This document shows, one piece after another, positions 13,813 to 24,366 of a stretch of 64,000 bases of DNA. The stretch comes from Icerya purchasi (Eukaryota > Arthropoda > Insecta > Hemiptera > Monophlebidae). The translations under genes and the position numbers were made by a program. The notes under the pieces are model-generated. The model was not told the origin of the DNA and did not search any database. It saw only the letters and a program-made list of their open reading frames with translations. Numbering within the stretch: the first letter of the stretch is position 1; each line of letters begins with the position of its first letter. The stretch is from positions 376,700,188-376,764,187 of the forward strand of contig CM077116.1 of NCBI GenBank assembly GCA_039619475.1, read 5' to 3'.

Positions 13813-14041
13813 TTTGAAAAAATTTAAAGAAAGTCTTTTATCTATTAATGCAATAAAAATAAGAAAAATAATTTTTGCTTATCCATCAAATTGGGATATT
13901 CTACAAGAATGAGATGTATAAAATGTTATTTTTTAGATTAACGTTTTTTTTTTTTTTTTGGAAAATTTCCCAATTTGATGGAAAATTATTTTCCTTATTT
14001 TTATTGCACTAATAAATAAAAGCCCTTTTTTGAATTTTTCT
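13813..14041. mobile_element. Palindromic MITE-like element with ~75-nt arms
   Basis: The left arm (13813-13895) and the reverse complement of the right arm (13968-14041) align almost throughout, sharing GCAATAAAAATAAG, AAAATAATTTT and CCATCAAATTGGGA. The loop is about 70 nt and contains a long T run. No protein is encoded. Neither arm matches the palindrome at 11823-11965, so it is a separate family. Confidence 0.75.
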
Positions 14042-14775
14042 ACATTATTTTATTTCACAGTTTTTAGTTACATCTACGGATTAAAAGATTTTAGCTCATT
14101 TTCGAAATATTTATTATGATTTTCAAATATTACAGATTACGCTTCTTTTTTCTTCATTTACAAGGAGCTATCGAATAAGAAAAGATATTGAAATTTCTCG
14201 TATGACGATTTTTGCTAAAGTGGCAATAAGCGGGGATAGTTGTGGTTACATTTTTATTTTTATTTTTATTCACAGTTTTATTCATCAGTCTTCTCTCTAA
14301 CCTAGAACGGATCCACCGCATATCTGCAAAGCAACGTCTCCTGTTTTCCAGCTTTTTGGAAACCTTCTACGCATGTGACAATTTTAATAATAACTGGGTT
14401 TGCCCTTTTTGAGATTCTGGCATTTCAAGATTCTGACACTTCAAGATTTGCAAGAATACAAGAATACAAACACGATGATCAAGTTAAACAAAAAAACCCT
14501 TAAAAAATAAAATTGACACTTATCTCTCGTATATTTAATTAAAATTTCGAAAATGACAGTTCCGATATAATATACTGCAGTATAAATGCGCTGTAGAAAT
14601 TTAAAAAAAATTATGTTATTTAAAGTTCACAAAAAGTCTGCAGCTTTCAAAAAAAAAAATGTAATAATAATTTAGGTCTGAAAATGAGGTTGATGAAAAG
14701 TAGATTTTGGAAAAATCTAAAATGATCAAAGTAATATTCCGGACAGATGGAAAGATTATTATAAATATAAATTTA
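14042..14775. other. Non-coding flank of the mariner
   Basis: AT-rich sequence with no recognisable coding region or repeat. Confidence 0.6.
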
Positions 14776-16094
14776 CACCCTGTCAAGAAAGTATCGGGAA
14801 TTGTCAATTTAAATCTCCCGGGTAATAGCTAGGCAGATAATTTTTTTTTTCCAGGTTGGTACAACTGTTTTGTATTATGATGCCTATTTTTAGCGCGATC
14901 TGTCAACCAGTGTGTTTACAGCAGCTGTTAAAATCAGTCGACCTTGAAGTGTTTTGTCGAAGTTTTACAATGAGTGAAAATATTGAACAACGTACTTGTG
15001 TTAAATTCTGTGTTTCGAACGAAATTTCTTGTGCCGATACACTGAAAATGTTACAGAAGGCTTTTGGTGAATCTGCTTTATCAAAAACGCGGGTTTACGA
15101 GTGGTACAGAGCGTTCAAGGATGGTCGGGAGACGGTCGAAGACATGCCTCGCTCTGGACGGCCTTCAACGAGTGTGACCGATGATAACGTCGATAAAATC
15201 AAGGAAATCGTTGCTGAAAATTGTCATGTGAGCTTGAGAGAGATGGCTCATGGATTGGGCATGTCACACGAGAGCGTACGTACGATTGTGCACGAAAAAT
15301 TGGGTATGCAACGCGTTGCGGCTCGGCTTGTTCCGAAAGACCTGAATTTCTTTCAAAAAAAGTACCGAGAACAGGTAGCTGCAGACATGCTGGATCGAGC
15401 CAATTTGGATCCTACCTTCTTGGAAAAGATAATTACTGGTGACGAGACATGGGTGTACGAGTACGACACGCTTACGAACCAGCAATCGTCCGAATGGCGG
15501 CCAATTGGCGCGCCAAAACCGAAAAAACCTCGCCAAAGCCGATCGAAAGTGAAGATCATGTTGATTGTTTTCTTCGATATTCGAGGCGTGGTACACTATG
15601 AATATGTGCCAGCCGGACAGACAGTCACCAAAGAGTTTTACTTAAGTGTTTTGAGACGTTTGAGAGAGGCTATCCGTCGTAAACGTAACGATTTGTGGGT
15701 CGACAATTCTTGGATTCTCCATCACGATAATGCGCCGTCTCACAAAGCCATAATTGTGAATGAGTTTTTGGCCAAACACTCGGTAAATATCATCGAACAA
15801 CCGCCGTATTCACCAGATTTAGCACCCTGCGACTTCTTCCTATTCTCAAAACTCAAATTTCCGCTACGGGGAATGCGCTTCGAATCGATTGATGACATCA
15901 AGACGAATGCGACGAGAGAGCTAAAGGCCATCCCGGAAACCGCCTATCAGAAGTGCTTTGCCGAGTGGAAAAAGCGTTGGCATATGTGCATCGCTTCGAA
16001 TGGATGTTATTTTGAAGGTGACAAAATAAATTTGGATGAAAATTAAAAATTGTTCGTTTTATTTAACAATTCCCGATACTTTCTTGACAGGGTG
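14776..16094 (+). mobile_element. Full-length mariner transposon
   Basis: The element is 1319 bp, bounded by perfect 29-bp terminal inverted repeats (14776-14804 and 16066-16094, outer end CACCCTGTCAAGAAAGTATC). It is flanked on each side by TA, the duplicated mariner target (14774-14775 and 16095-16096). It holds one uninterrupted transposase gene. Length, inverted-repeat size, TA target and a DD34D transposase all fit the mariner family of the Tc1/mariner superfamily. The identical inverted repeats and open frame suggest a young and possibly active copy. Confidence 0.96.
14970..16046 (+). CDS. Mariner transposase (DD34D), apparently intact
   Basis: The protein has 358 residues from the ATG at 14970, close to the usual ~345-350 for mariner. 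The N-terminal half carries the paired helix-turn-helix DNA-binding domains (residues ~1-115), with the typical YEWYRAFKDGRE and RSGRPSTS segments; a LVPKDL at 120-125 stands where many mariners have WVPHEL. The catalytic triad is visible as TGDETW (Asp158), HHDNAPSH (Asp253) and YSPDLAPCD (Asp288), with exactly 34 residues between the last two. The enzyme excises and reinserts the element at TA sites by binding the inverted repeats. The frame stays open upstream to 14856, with an earlier ATG at 14878, but the MSEN start fits family alignments best. No stop or frameshift was found. The gene ends 20 bp before the right inverted repeat. Confidence 0.95.
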   Translation: MSENIEQRTCVKFCVSNEISCADTLKMLQKAFGESALSKTRVYEWYRAFKDGRETVEDMPRSGRPSTSVTDDNVDKIKEIVAENCHVSLREMAHGLGMSHESVRTIVHEKLGMQRVAARLVPKDLNFFQKKYREQVAADMLDRANLDPTFLEKIITGDETWVYEYDTLTNQQSSEWRPIGAPKPKKPRQSRSKVKIMLIVFFDIRGVVHYEYVPAGQTVTKEFYLSVLRRLREAIRRKRNDLWVDNSWILHHDNAPSHKAIIVNEFLAKHSVNIIEQPPYSPDLAPCDFFLFSKLKFPLRGMRFESIDDIKTNATRELKAIPETAYQKCFAEWKKRWHMCIASNGCYFEGDKINLDEN

Positions 16095-16096
16095 TA

Positions 16097-17655
16097 TTTT
16101 TACAAATTTTTTATCCATCTGTTTAGATAAATTGAAAATTCATTTTTTATAGAACCGGCGCGCGCCAACAACGAAAGTAAAAACTAATTTTCCGCAGTAA
16201 AAAATTTCTCTGACAAAGTGATTTATATTTTTTCAAATAGCTTTCTTTGTATTTCATCAATATTTTAATATGTATACGATTCGAGAATTACGCCGAATGT
16301 CCAATTACATAATAAGTAAAACTTAACAAATCGTAAAGTAAAACCAGTATATATTATGCCAATATACTTTCTGCACAGAAGTGCAGTGTGACATATGGAT
16401 ATGTCTCTTTCGATGATGCGTAAAATACGACTATTTCCTTTTGGTTAAAAGACGAATTTAAACTGTCGATTACAAATTAAATAAAATATTTAGCGTAGCG
16501 TAAATATAAATAAGAGAAACATTTTAAGACGTGTCCATGTTTAAAAAAGTGATTTGTCCAATCTTATTTCACGCAAAACCTGAACGAGTGCGTGACACGG
16601 TATATGAAAGCTCATTTCATTTAACATTTTGAATGTATGGATATACAATAGCTTTTTACGCAAACATTAAATACCTAAAAAATAGGATTTTATTCCAGCG
16701 TCTGGATAATTGGACGTTATAATTAGAAGGTTATTTGATGAATACTAAAAATTGCAAGTTCTTCCTGGATTCGCTTTTAGTTCTATTCGGTCTGAAATCA
16801 AATTGGAGCAGCAAAGAGAAGGATGAAAATGCGAGGGCTGGGATGAGACTACACAGTTTGGCTGTCCCAAGAGCTTACAGAACCATCAAGACGGTTACCT
16901 CTTTCTTCTTTTATAAAATAAAACTTTATTAAATGTCTTAATTTTCAATTACTAACAAACAATTTTTTCCTTTCATTCCATTTATATTTACTGTCGGTTC
17001 CTATTCGAGCATCTTTGATAATCTTTGGCTCAGGTTGCTGTTTCATTTCGTTTTTTTCTTAAGAAAAACCCACAAAATCGTTTCCCGCTGTGTAAAATTT
17101 TGGTCACAGACCTCCAGTTTTTTTTTTTTTTGATAATTATTATATTTTTATCTGTTTAACCTAGCTAATTCGTGATTCCTTTTGCCTCTCTCATTTCGCC
17201 GTTCTGTTGTTGCCTTTATTATTCGTTTGTGTTTTTAAGCTATACTCTATTATCTCTTTCTCGATTGCGCTTTTTATTAACTACATTGTCAAATGATACG
17301 CAATTGTCTGAAACGATTATTTTTTTTCATTTATTTATTTATTTTTTTTAACGCCTTAATATACCTTTATTAGTTATAGTCTACGCGTATAAATATATAT
17401 TTATAGCTAATTATAATTTATTTATGAAATCACTGAATCTGAGGAATTGTAATAGATTGTGTGTATTTATTATGTATATTCATCTCTTTCTTCCGGCCGT
17501 TCTGTTTTCCAGTTTCCTGAGACTTTCCTACACTTCCCTTATTATGTCTCTTATACCCTGCCTTTTTTATTAACAACATCCGATCGGATTAAAATATGAC
17601 TCCTTTTCCGCTAACGCGTTTCTGCCAAAGACATATATATACATATATATATATG
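16097..17655. other. AT-rich non-coding stretch
   Basis: No gene recognised. A 65-codon frame at 16735-16932 has no family resemblance. The end of the stretch is a short TA/TATG palindromic microsatellite (17631-17656). Confidence 0.65.
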
Positions 17656-17656
17656 T

Positions 17657-17715
17657 CAAAAAAATACAGTCGAATTGAATATCTCCTCCTTTTTTGAAGT
17701 CAGTTAAAAAAGAGA
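17657..17715 (+). repeat. Interspersed-repeat 3' tail (copy A)
   Basis: The string ATACAGTCGAATTGAATAT, then a CTCCTCC / TTTTTTGAAGTC core and TTAAAAAAG, recurs almost unchanged at 22006-22058 (copy B). It ends in an A-rich tail in both places and in the same orientation. Closely similar tails are common in insect genomic sequence, so this is probably the 3' end of a dispersed repeat truncated here to its last ~60 bp. Confidence 0.7.
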
Positions 17716-17759
17716 AAATCATATCAAGAATAACACTAAAATTACCGAATTTTCACTAC

Positions 17760-19260
17760 TCAAGCGTACCTACAATTTTAAAAGCAAATTTCCCATGCTC
17801 CGTTTCGAACGGTCTGAAATAGTACCTTCAACACGACGCTTTTTCCGTAATTTAATAATAGGCGACTGCCGTGGGGCAGCTTCGGAGCGATTAACTTTTC
17901 GAAAAAGTAAACAGACGTGTGCATACGCTTTTCGACCGGCAGATAAATAATAAGGAAAATGTAAAACATTGTCTTCGTATTCAACGCCTTTCAGACAAAC
18001 AGCGCTGCTGTAGTTGCTAACTATTTCAAAAGACCTGGCCACTCTCATTTCGCCTTCACCGGAACAAAAATGCAACGCCAGACGATACGCGTAACTTCAC
18101 ACGCACGTACGGTAATGTAGTGGAAGCTTTTGGCACCTCCTTTGGGACCGAATGGAAAGCGTTAGTTTTCATTATTTGTACTAAGCGAAGGAAACACATT
18201 TAGTCTGAGCTGTGTTAAGGCTCAAAGAACTAGACGATCTGTCTGTCTTTTAAGCTAATTCGACGGTGTTGTTAAAATGCGGAGAGAGAAAGATTACGTT
18301 TTCCAAGTGCACGTAAAAGGGAGAAATAACGTTACCGAATAGAAAAAAGAACAGAAATAGAAAAAAACAAAAGGCGAGACTGTTTATCTTCCCGTATTAG
18401 AACGCCTAGCAAGAGCAGACCAAGAAAGGATGTCGTGTCGGTGTACTAGACCTCTACTGCTAGTAGTAGTCGAAATGAGGAGAAACTGTTTTTGACAAGC
18501 TCAAGCGGCAGCCTGTTTAGCGAGAGGACGCGGAAGTCTATACCCCGACTTGCTACGACAGACTAGGATGGAAAACGACTATATTAATAATGATGATAAT
18601 AATAAATTGATAATAATAATAATTAGAAGAAGAAAAATAATCGGGCACCGTGTGCGTGTGTGTGTGTGTGTGCGTGTTTAAAGTGAGATGATAAAATTGA
18701 AGCAGGACTGCCGGATAGAATGCGTGTGCGCGACTTGCTACGAAGGCATTGTTGTCACGTCTGCGGGAGTCTGGCTGGCGAATTCGGCCCGGGCGAAACC
18801 CGGCGCGGTATCTCAGTATTTGCAGAAAGCCCAAACGGCCAAAATTGCCAGTCAACGACAAGGCGAAAATTACTATATTTTACATTTGAAGCGCCGGAAG
18901 AACGGTCGATGGAGGGGGAGAGAGAATTTGCCGATGGGAGCGCATTTGAAACGAGACGATAGATTCGAACCTCTAATTTTGCCCTTCCAGACGGCTGTGC
19001 GGATTCAATTTACCTTTCGCTATCTTTCCAGTTGCAGACATCACGCTTCACTCGCTGCTCCGTTCATAATACAGCAAAGCATAAAGCCGAAAACGGCGTG
19101 AGCTGGAGTCGCGACGCGGAAAAAGGTCGTCTGGAAAATCTCGTAACTAAATTTAAAACGAACCCTTTACGGCGGCGCTGAGCAGGAAAAAAATCAAAAG
19201 TCTGCCGTTCTGTACGCGTGCAAGCCCTGCTTTTTCCTGCGTGAAGAGGGGGCGGATAAA
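17760..19260. other. GC-richer island, function unknown
   Basis: About 1.5 kb with clearly higher GC and more CpG than the flanks (for example GGCCCGGGCGAAACCCGGCG around 18786). It holds a (GT)n tract at 18654-18672 and longer-than-average open frames on both strands (minus 18075-17770, plus 18688-19101). Such islands in AT-rich insect genomes often mark promoters or first exons. I cannot identify a start site, a splice donor-acceptor pair or a protein family, so promoter identity is inference. Confidence 0.35.
18688..19101 (+). CDS. Unassigned 137-codon open frame
   Basis: This is the longest frame in the GC-richer island. The translation is basic, has one cysteine cluster near its start (CVCATC, residues ~12-17), and has no membrane segment or recognisable domain. 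A second frame of 80 codons (18720-18962) overlaps it, which argues that openness comes from base composition. It could be a chance frame, an exon fragment, or part of an old element. Confidence 0.15.
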   Translation: MIKLKQDCRIECVCATCYEGIVVTSAGVWLANSARAKPGAVSQYLQKAQTAKIASQRQGENYYILHLKRRKNGRWRGRENLPMGAHLKRDDRFEPLILPFQTAVRIQFTFRYLSSCRHHASLAAPFIIQQSIKPKTA

Positions 19261-21245
19261 ATTTTAAATAAAGCCGTAGACATTTTACTTTTTTTCGTTA
19301 GCTATTTTAACTTTTTTTAAAGGAAATATTTACATCAGCTCTTATAATTTTCGTAGCGGAAAATTACTAATTTCTGCACCAGAGTAATTTTCCGTTAAGC
19401 TAATACTAAATAAATACCCAAACAATTCCTTCGCACCACCGTTTCCAAGTTGATAGGCGATAAAAAGTGAAAAATTTCTACCTGGAATAAATTTACACTA
19501 TTTACTACCACCAACAATATTCCGATTTGTTCAAAACTACCCGGTAGACCAACAGAAATGATATCCAATGTCTGCTAAATAAATGAGAATTACTTTCGAA
19601 GCCTCTTTCCCGCTCTCTCTCTCTCTCTCTATATATATGTATATATGTCTGTGTAACTCGATTCTTTAGATCTCGCTAGGACACCTCCCTAGACCTATAA
19701 ATAATAGTCTGCATAGTTCATATGGAAAAGTCGGTTTTAAGTGATTATGCCATTATTTGCAAAATAACAACATTTTTTCAATCGTAATAAATTCGGAATT
19801 CTCTAGACTTTCCGATTTTATGTATCAGTTTCTTCGCTACGACTCTGTATTAATCCAATACATTCTCTAAAACTTATCCTTTTTAATCTGTACACTTGAA
19901 GCCTGGCCACGATTCTTTTGTAACTTTTATTTAACATTTTTATGAAATAATCTGTCGAATTTTCCATTACCATCGAAAGAACCAAACCCGGCAAGAGGTT
20001 TTCTTATTCTTTTTTTTTTTTTCTTTCTTTTTAAATAAAAGATGACATTATTCGCTTACACAATTTGCGACGTAAACATTAGTATACATATATAAATATA
20101 CCGCCATTAATACTTAATGCATGAAGTATTGAAAAGAGTATATTTAATTTTTCATTTATAATACGCTTTACACTAATACATTTAGCAACTTGTTTTCCCG
20201 TGTTCAAAAAACTGTACAGTTTTTAGTTGTTACTTTTCCTTTTTACTTAAATTTCCCAAAGTAAAATATTCAATATCCAATTACAAAGACTGAAGTGTGA
20301 AGAAACATTAAAAATTATATTAAAACGACAGCTGCAAAATATTTCGTTTAACACGATGTATTTTTCAAGTGTAATTAATATACGCTATTCGTTGCTACTA
20401 TTTTCATTTCAATTTAAAATTACCGAGATATAATTTTACTTCCTAAGAGTTTTAAAAAAAATTTAATTTTTTCCCAAACAAATCACAAAATAGAGGAAAA
20501 TCACTCAAGTTTTTGAGCAATCAACCGAATTTTGATTGTGATTATTCGATAACGTTAATTATAACATTGCCAAAATTAAGAAGCAATTATAGCGAAGACA
20601 ATAATTAATCGCTAATACAATTGAATGCCTTTTTTTTTTTTTTGCCATTTGGGTAATGGTTTTTAAAATCTTCGGTTGACACTTTTAACAGTCTGTAGGA
20701 AAATATCGCGTCATTTTCTGCACATTTTTTTTTTTTCATTCATTACAAAATACTTTCAACACCCCCTTTTAAAATAACGAACGAAAACTTTAATAAAACA
20801 TAAATAGCCGGCTAATTTTCCGCCCGACCTTATAAGAGCACAAATCAATCAAAAAATTTCACCCAAAAAACATAAAATCAGTAACGAAGTAATCTTTTAA
20901 GAAATCCGCAGAAATACCCAATTTTACTACTAAGAACAAAAAATCTGTATTATTAAATGAATTCAATTGTCCAGACTTTTCCAGTGAAAAGACAATTTTG
21001 ACAGCTTTTTTCAAAACATTATTTTAGATACGTAGGTATGTCATCAAACAGCCGCTCTCTTTCTTTCTCCCTCTCTCTTAACCATATGTTCGATCTCGAT
21101 TATAAACATTTAATTTTTTTTTCTCGCGTAATGGTATAGAGCGTAGATGTTATAAAAATATTTATTTCGCGATGTCATGTATACTATATTTATTATTTCC
21201 ATAGAAATTGTCATTAAGAATATTTTGATTAAACTACTATTTAGA
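19261..21245. other. AT-rich non-coding stretch
   Basis: No coding region recognised. Short CT and TA tracts occur near 19612-19650, and several long T runs are present. Confidence 0.65.
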
Positions 21246-21660
21246 AAAAAATGCTTTTTTACAAAAAATAAATACCGACTTCAAGGTTTATTATACAAAT
21301 TTAAAAATGCACTAAAAAGTAAAAAATAATTACTCCCGATAAAATATATATATCAGAGTGATATAACTTAAGGTGATATCGTAATTCTTATACAACATTA
21401 ATTTTTTGGAGTTGGAATTAAATTCATGTTAGGAACAATTTAATGAACATTTAATGCAGTTTTTAATTATTCTTTTAATATGAATTTGATGCCAACTCCA
21501 AAAAATTAATTTTGTATAAGAATTACGATATCACCTTAAGTTATATCACTCTGATATATATATTTTATCGGGAGTAATTATTTTTTACTTATTAGTGCAT
21601 TTTTAAATTTGTATAATAAACCTTGAAGTCGGTATTTATTTTTTGTAAAAAAGCATTTTA
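21246..21660. mobile_element. Fold-back element with ~170-190-nt inverted arms
   Basis: The left arm (21246-~21435) and right arm (~21472-21660) are reverse complements almost base for base. Shared blocks include AATACCGACTTCAAGGTTTA, AATTACTCCCGATAAAATAT, GTGATATAACTTAAGGTGAT and CCAACTCCAAAAAATTAAT. The central unpaired part is only about 40-75 nt. Just outside the right arm, part of the arm's end sequence (TTTTTTACTTnTTAGTGCA) is repeated at 21661-21680. No coding capacity, so it is a non-autonomous fold-back or MITE-type element. Confidence 0.85.
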
Positions 21661-21784
21661 TTTTTTACTTTTTAGTGCATTTTTATTCAATTAAATTAAA
21701 ACATTTTAATAAGAACAGATATTTCCACTCAAAAGCTACATTTCCATGGTAATTTGGCAAATTTATAGTATTTTAAGTGAATAA

Positions 21785-22065
21785 ATCTAATCCGACGGTG
21801 AAAACAATCATGAATGAAAAGCATCCAAAAAGCTTCAATCTCCCGCATTATTAAGGATAACTTAAAAACTATCGGTCAGATCTTGATCAAATTTAAATGG
21901 GACCACGTGACAAACACTACCTTTCAAATAAAAGAAGAATCATCCAAATCGGTTCATCTACAAGAAAGTTCTGTGGTAACACACATAAAAAAAAAAAAAA
22001 AAAAAATACAGTCGAATTGAATACCTCCTTCTTTTTTGAAGTCGGTTAAGAAAAAAAAAAAGAGA
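21785..22065 (+). repeat. Dispersed insect repeat, longer copy B
   Basis: The segment ends with the same CAGTCGAATTGAATA...GAAGTCGGTTA tail as copy A at 17657-17715, followed by A-rich sequence. It extends ~220 bp further 5' through GATCTTGATCAAATTTAAAT and GGGACCACGTGACAAACACT and a 20-A run. The motif order (genus-spanning, from memory) is that of a repeat widely seen in insect genomes. No intact coding capacity remains. Confidence 0.6.
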
Positions 22066-22079
22066 ATATGTTGCGTAAG

Positions 22080-22205
22080 ATCTGCGTCGTTGGCTGCAAC
22101 GTGCCCCTGAGAAGATTTTCAGAGCAGTGGTGTGTAAATCTTACATCGTGTGGATCGCCAATCTTCGTTCAGAAACGGCGTAAGAAGAAGAAGAAAAGTT
22201 CCTAT
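22080..22205 (+). pseudogene. RTE-like retrotransposon 3' end fragment
   Basis: The plus strand reads LQRAPEKIFRAVVCKSYIVW followed by IANLRSETA and a stop, then a GAAGAAGAAG tail. The same C-terminal pattern (LFRSVV...WIANLQNGDG, stop, GAAGAAG tail) is on the minus strand at 29780-30190, so both are 5'-truncated copies of one RTE-like family. Only the last ~40 codons survive here. Confidence 0.6.
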
Positions 22206-24366
22206 CATAACATTATACAAATGAAAACAAATTGATTTAATCAAATCTAATCCATAAAACCAAAGTAAAAACCTTTCAAAACTTTCTCAAACTTTACAAA
22301 TGACCTGGTTTTGATTCATTTTTTTTTTTTGGAAAAATTCCGACGCAAAAATGTGTCATCTTTTTTTAAAACATATTAGTGACGCCATTCTTAGATCACC
22401 CCCTTAACTTTTCTCATCGCAAAAATTTATCCCAAAATATGACATTAAATAAAGATTTATTTATGTTTTTGTCGCACAATCGAAAAGAATAACGCTGTCA
22501 ATTTTCTTCATTCTATACGATGTACAGAGAAATGATAGAGCTTGTGGTCCGGGGGTGTCCCCAAACGGGTCAAGGGGCGGAGACCCTTACGAACTACAGA
22601 GGACCGAATTTTATTTACACACATACATTATTTATATATATACATATAACTCAGCCCTTTGGGCCTCCCAAAGGGGCAAGCTTGACCACCAATCCTCTTT
22701 CTTTTAAAACATCATCCTTACCCGTCGCAACACAGCATTCAATCATTGATATTTTATATAAATTAACGGAAGATAATCACAAAGTTACAAAATATAATCT
22801 CATTTGACAAAAAAATAACGGAACATAATCATGGGACAAAAAATGTTATGTACTCCGGGCTAAGAAAGATAGTCTTTAATATTACATGTATATGTGTGTG
22901 CGTATATTAACTTCTTTTTGTAAGAAAATCATAAAAACCTAAAACTCTTTATACAAGAGAACCAGAAATACAAATTTAAGTTCGCTGTTTTTATTTTTAA
23001 GTATTTTTTAAAAATAGAAAAATTTACAAGTAGTTCATGTCTGCTTTTAATGAACATCGAATTCGGAACATTTTCTTCATTTACACCATAATGCCTCCGA
23101 GTTTTTTTAAATTTTCAACGTACTTTAATTGAAAATTGTGAAAGTTCCATTTCAATTCTTTAATTAAAATATCTGAAAAATTATAAACGTTAAAAGTGTG
23201 TAGGGTAAGCGGGAGAAATACTGAAAATTTAATTATCTTTAAAACGACATAGTGCATTTATTAAAAACTCGATCGTGCGAAATTGATAAAATTTAATTGG
23301 ACCTGTGCATATGTGTGTTTAGTATACGTCGTGGCATTAATTTTAGTTCAATTTAATTTTTATTTTTCACTTTAAATTTTAATCTACAAGATGTACGACA
23401 TGCTGCGATAACAGTCTTAAATCATAATAAAATACCTACAGTGTACACTTCGAATTAAATTATTCATTATCATTACGCCTTTTTTTATTCGAAAGCATCA
23501 GTATATTTTTGTTTATTAAGGACTACATGTGTACAATATTTGCACTAACATGTTTTTTGCTACTTTTATTGGTTAAAAAATTAAACAAATAATTGCGGAC
23601 ACTAATGAAACTCAGATGCAAGATATCTCAGGAGAGTAACAGAAAAGAAAAATTAAAATGCGCAAAGCAAAATAAGGCTGATGAAGTGTTAACAGTGGAG
23701 AAATGAAGAAGCAGAGAAGAATGTTAGCGCAGAAAAATTAAAAACTTTCAAAGAGAATTTCAATTGCAGGTAAGAAGTCTGAATTATGAAAGCTAAATAT
23801 TTTACTTCGAAACACAAAATGTGCGAATTTTTTGTACGGCCACAGTTAATTATATATATGTAATGTTTTTTGTTTTATATGGGTCCACGCTAAAACGCCA
23901 ATTAAACGATGTGTGAACAGTTATGCTTATGCGGATGAGAACAGAATTTATTATTCTAAATCTTTGCGTTTTCATTTAATCAAAAATAAAATGAAAAATA
24001 CTGATGAAATTTAGCATTTTTTTTAAAAAGTCAAAGTTACAAATACCAATTTAATTTAATGAACTCATACGAAAAGGAATAAGTTAACTGCCAAAACTAG
24101 AAAATTAACTTTTATTTGGATCCGGTGCTAGATCAATAAGTAAACAAGGGACTTCTTTTTCCTTCAAAGATTTTTTTTACTCAATTATGTCGTACGCCAT
24201 TTTATTTTCTCTTTTTATTCTTTATCTTGTATTTACGGTAAAGGATTCAACGAAATCGGGGCAGATTTTATGGCAGTAATTTGTTAAGTACAAAAGAATA
24301 CATATCGCACTATCTATTCTTAAGATTTAAAAAAAACTCGTGCAAACATCAGTTCAAATCGGACCA
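22206..24366. other. Non-coding stretch
   Basis: No gene recognised. A short GC-richer patch at 22540-22710 contains GGGCGGAGACCC and CCCTTTGGGCCTCCCAAAGG and resembles part of 53676-53720, suggesting a small dispersed repeat. The remainder is AT-rich. Confidence 0.55.

Noticed and set aside
15264..15596. Minus-strand frames of 68-110 codons inside the mariner
   Set aside because: They are antisense to the intact transposase gene.
18955..18975. GAGGTTCGAATC-like B box on the minus strand
   Set aside because: The T-arm stem does not pair and no acceptor or anticodon arms are present, so it is not a tRNA gene.
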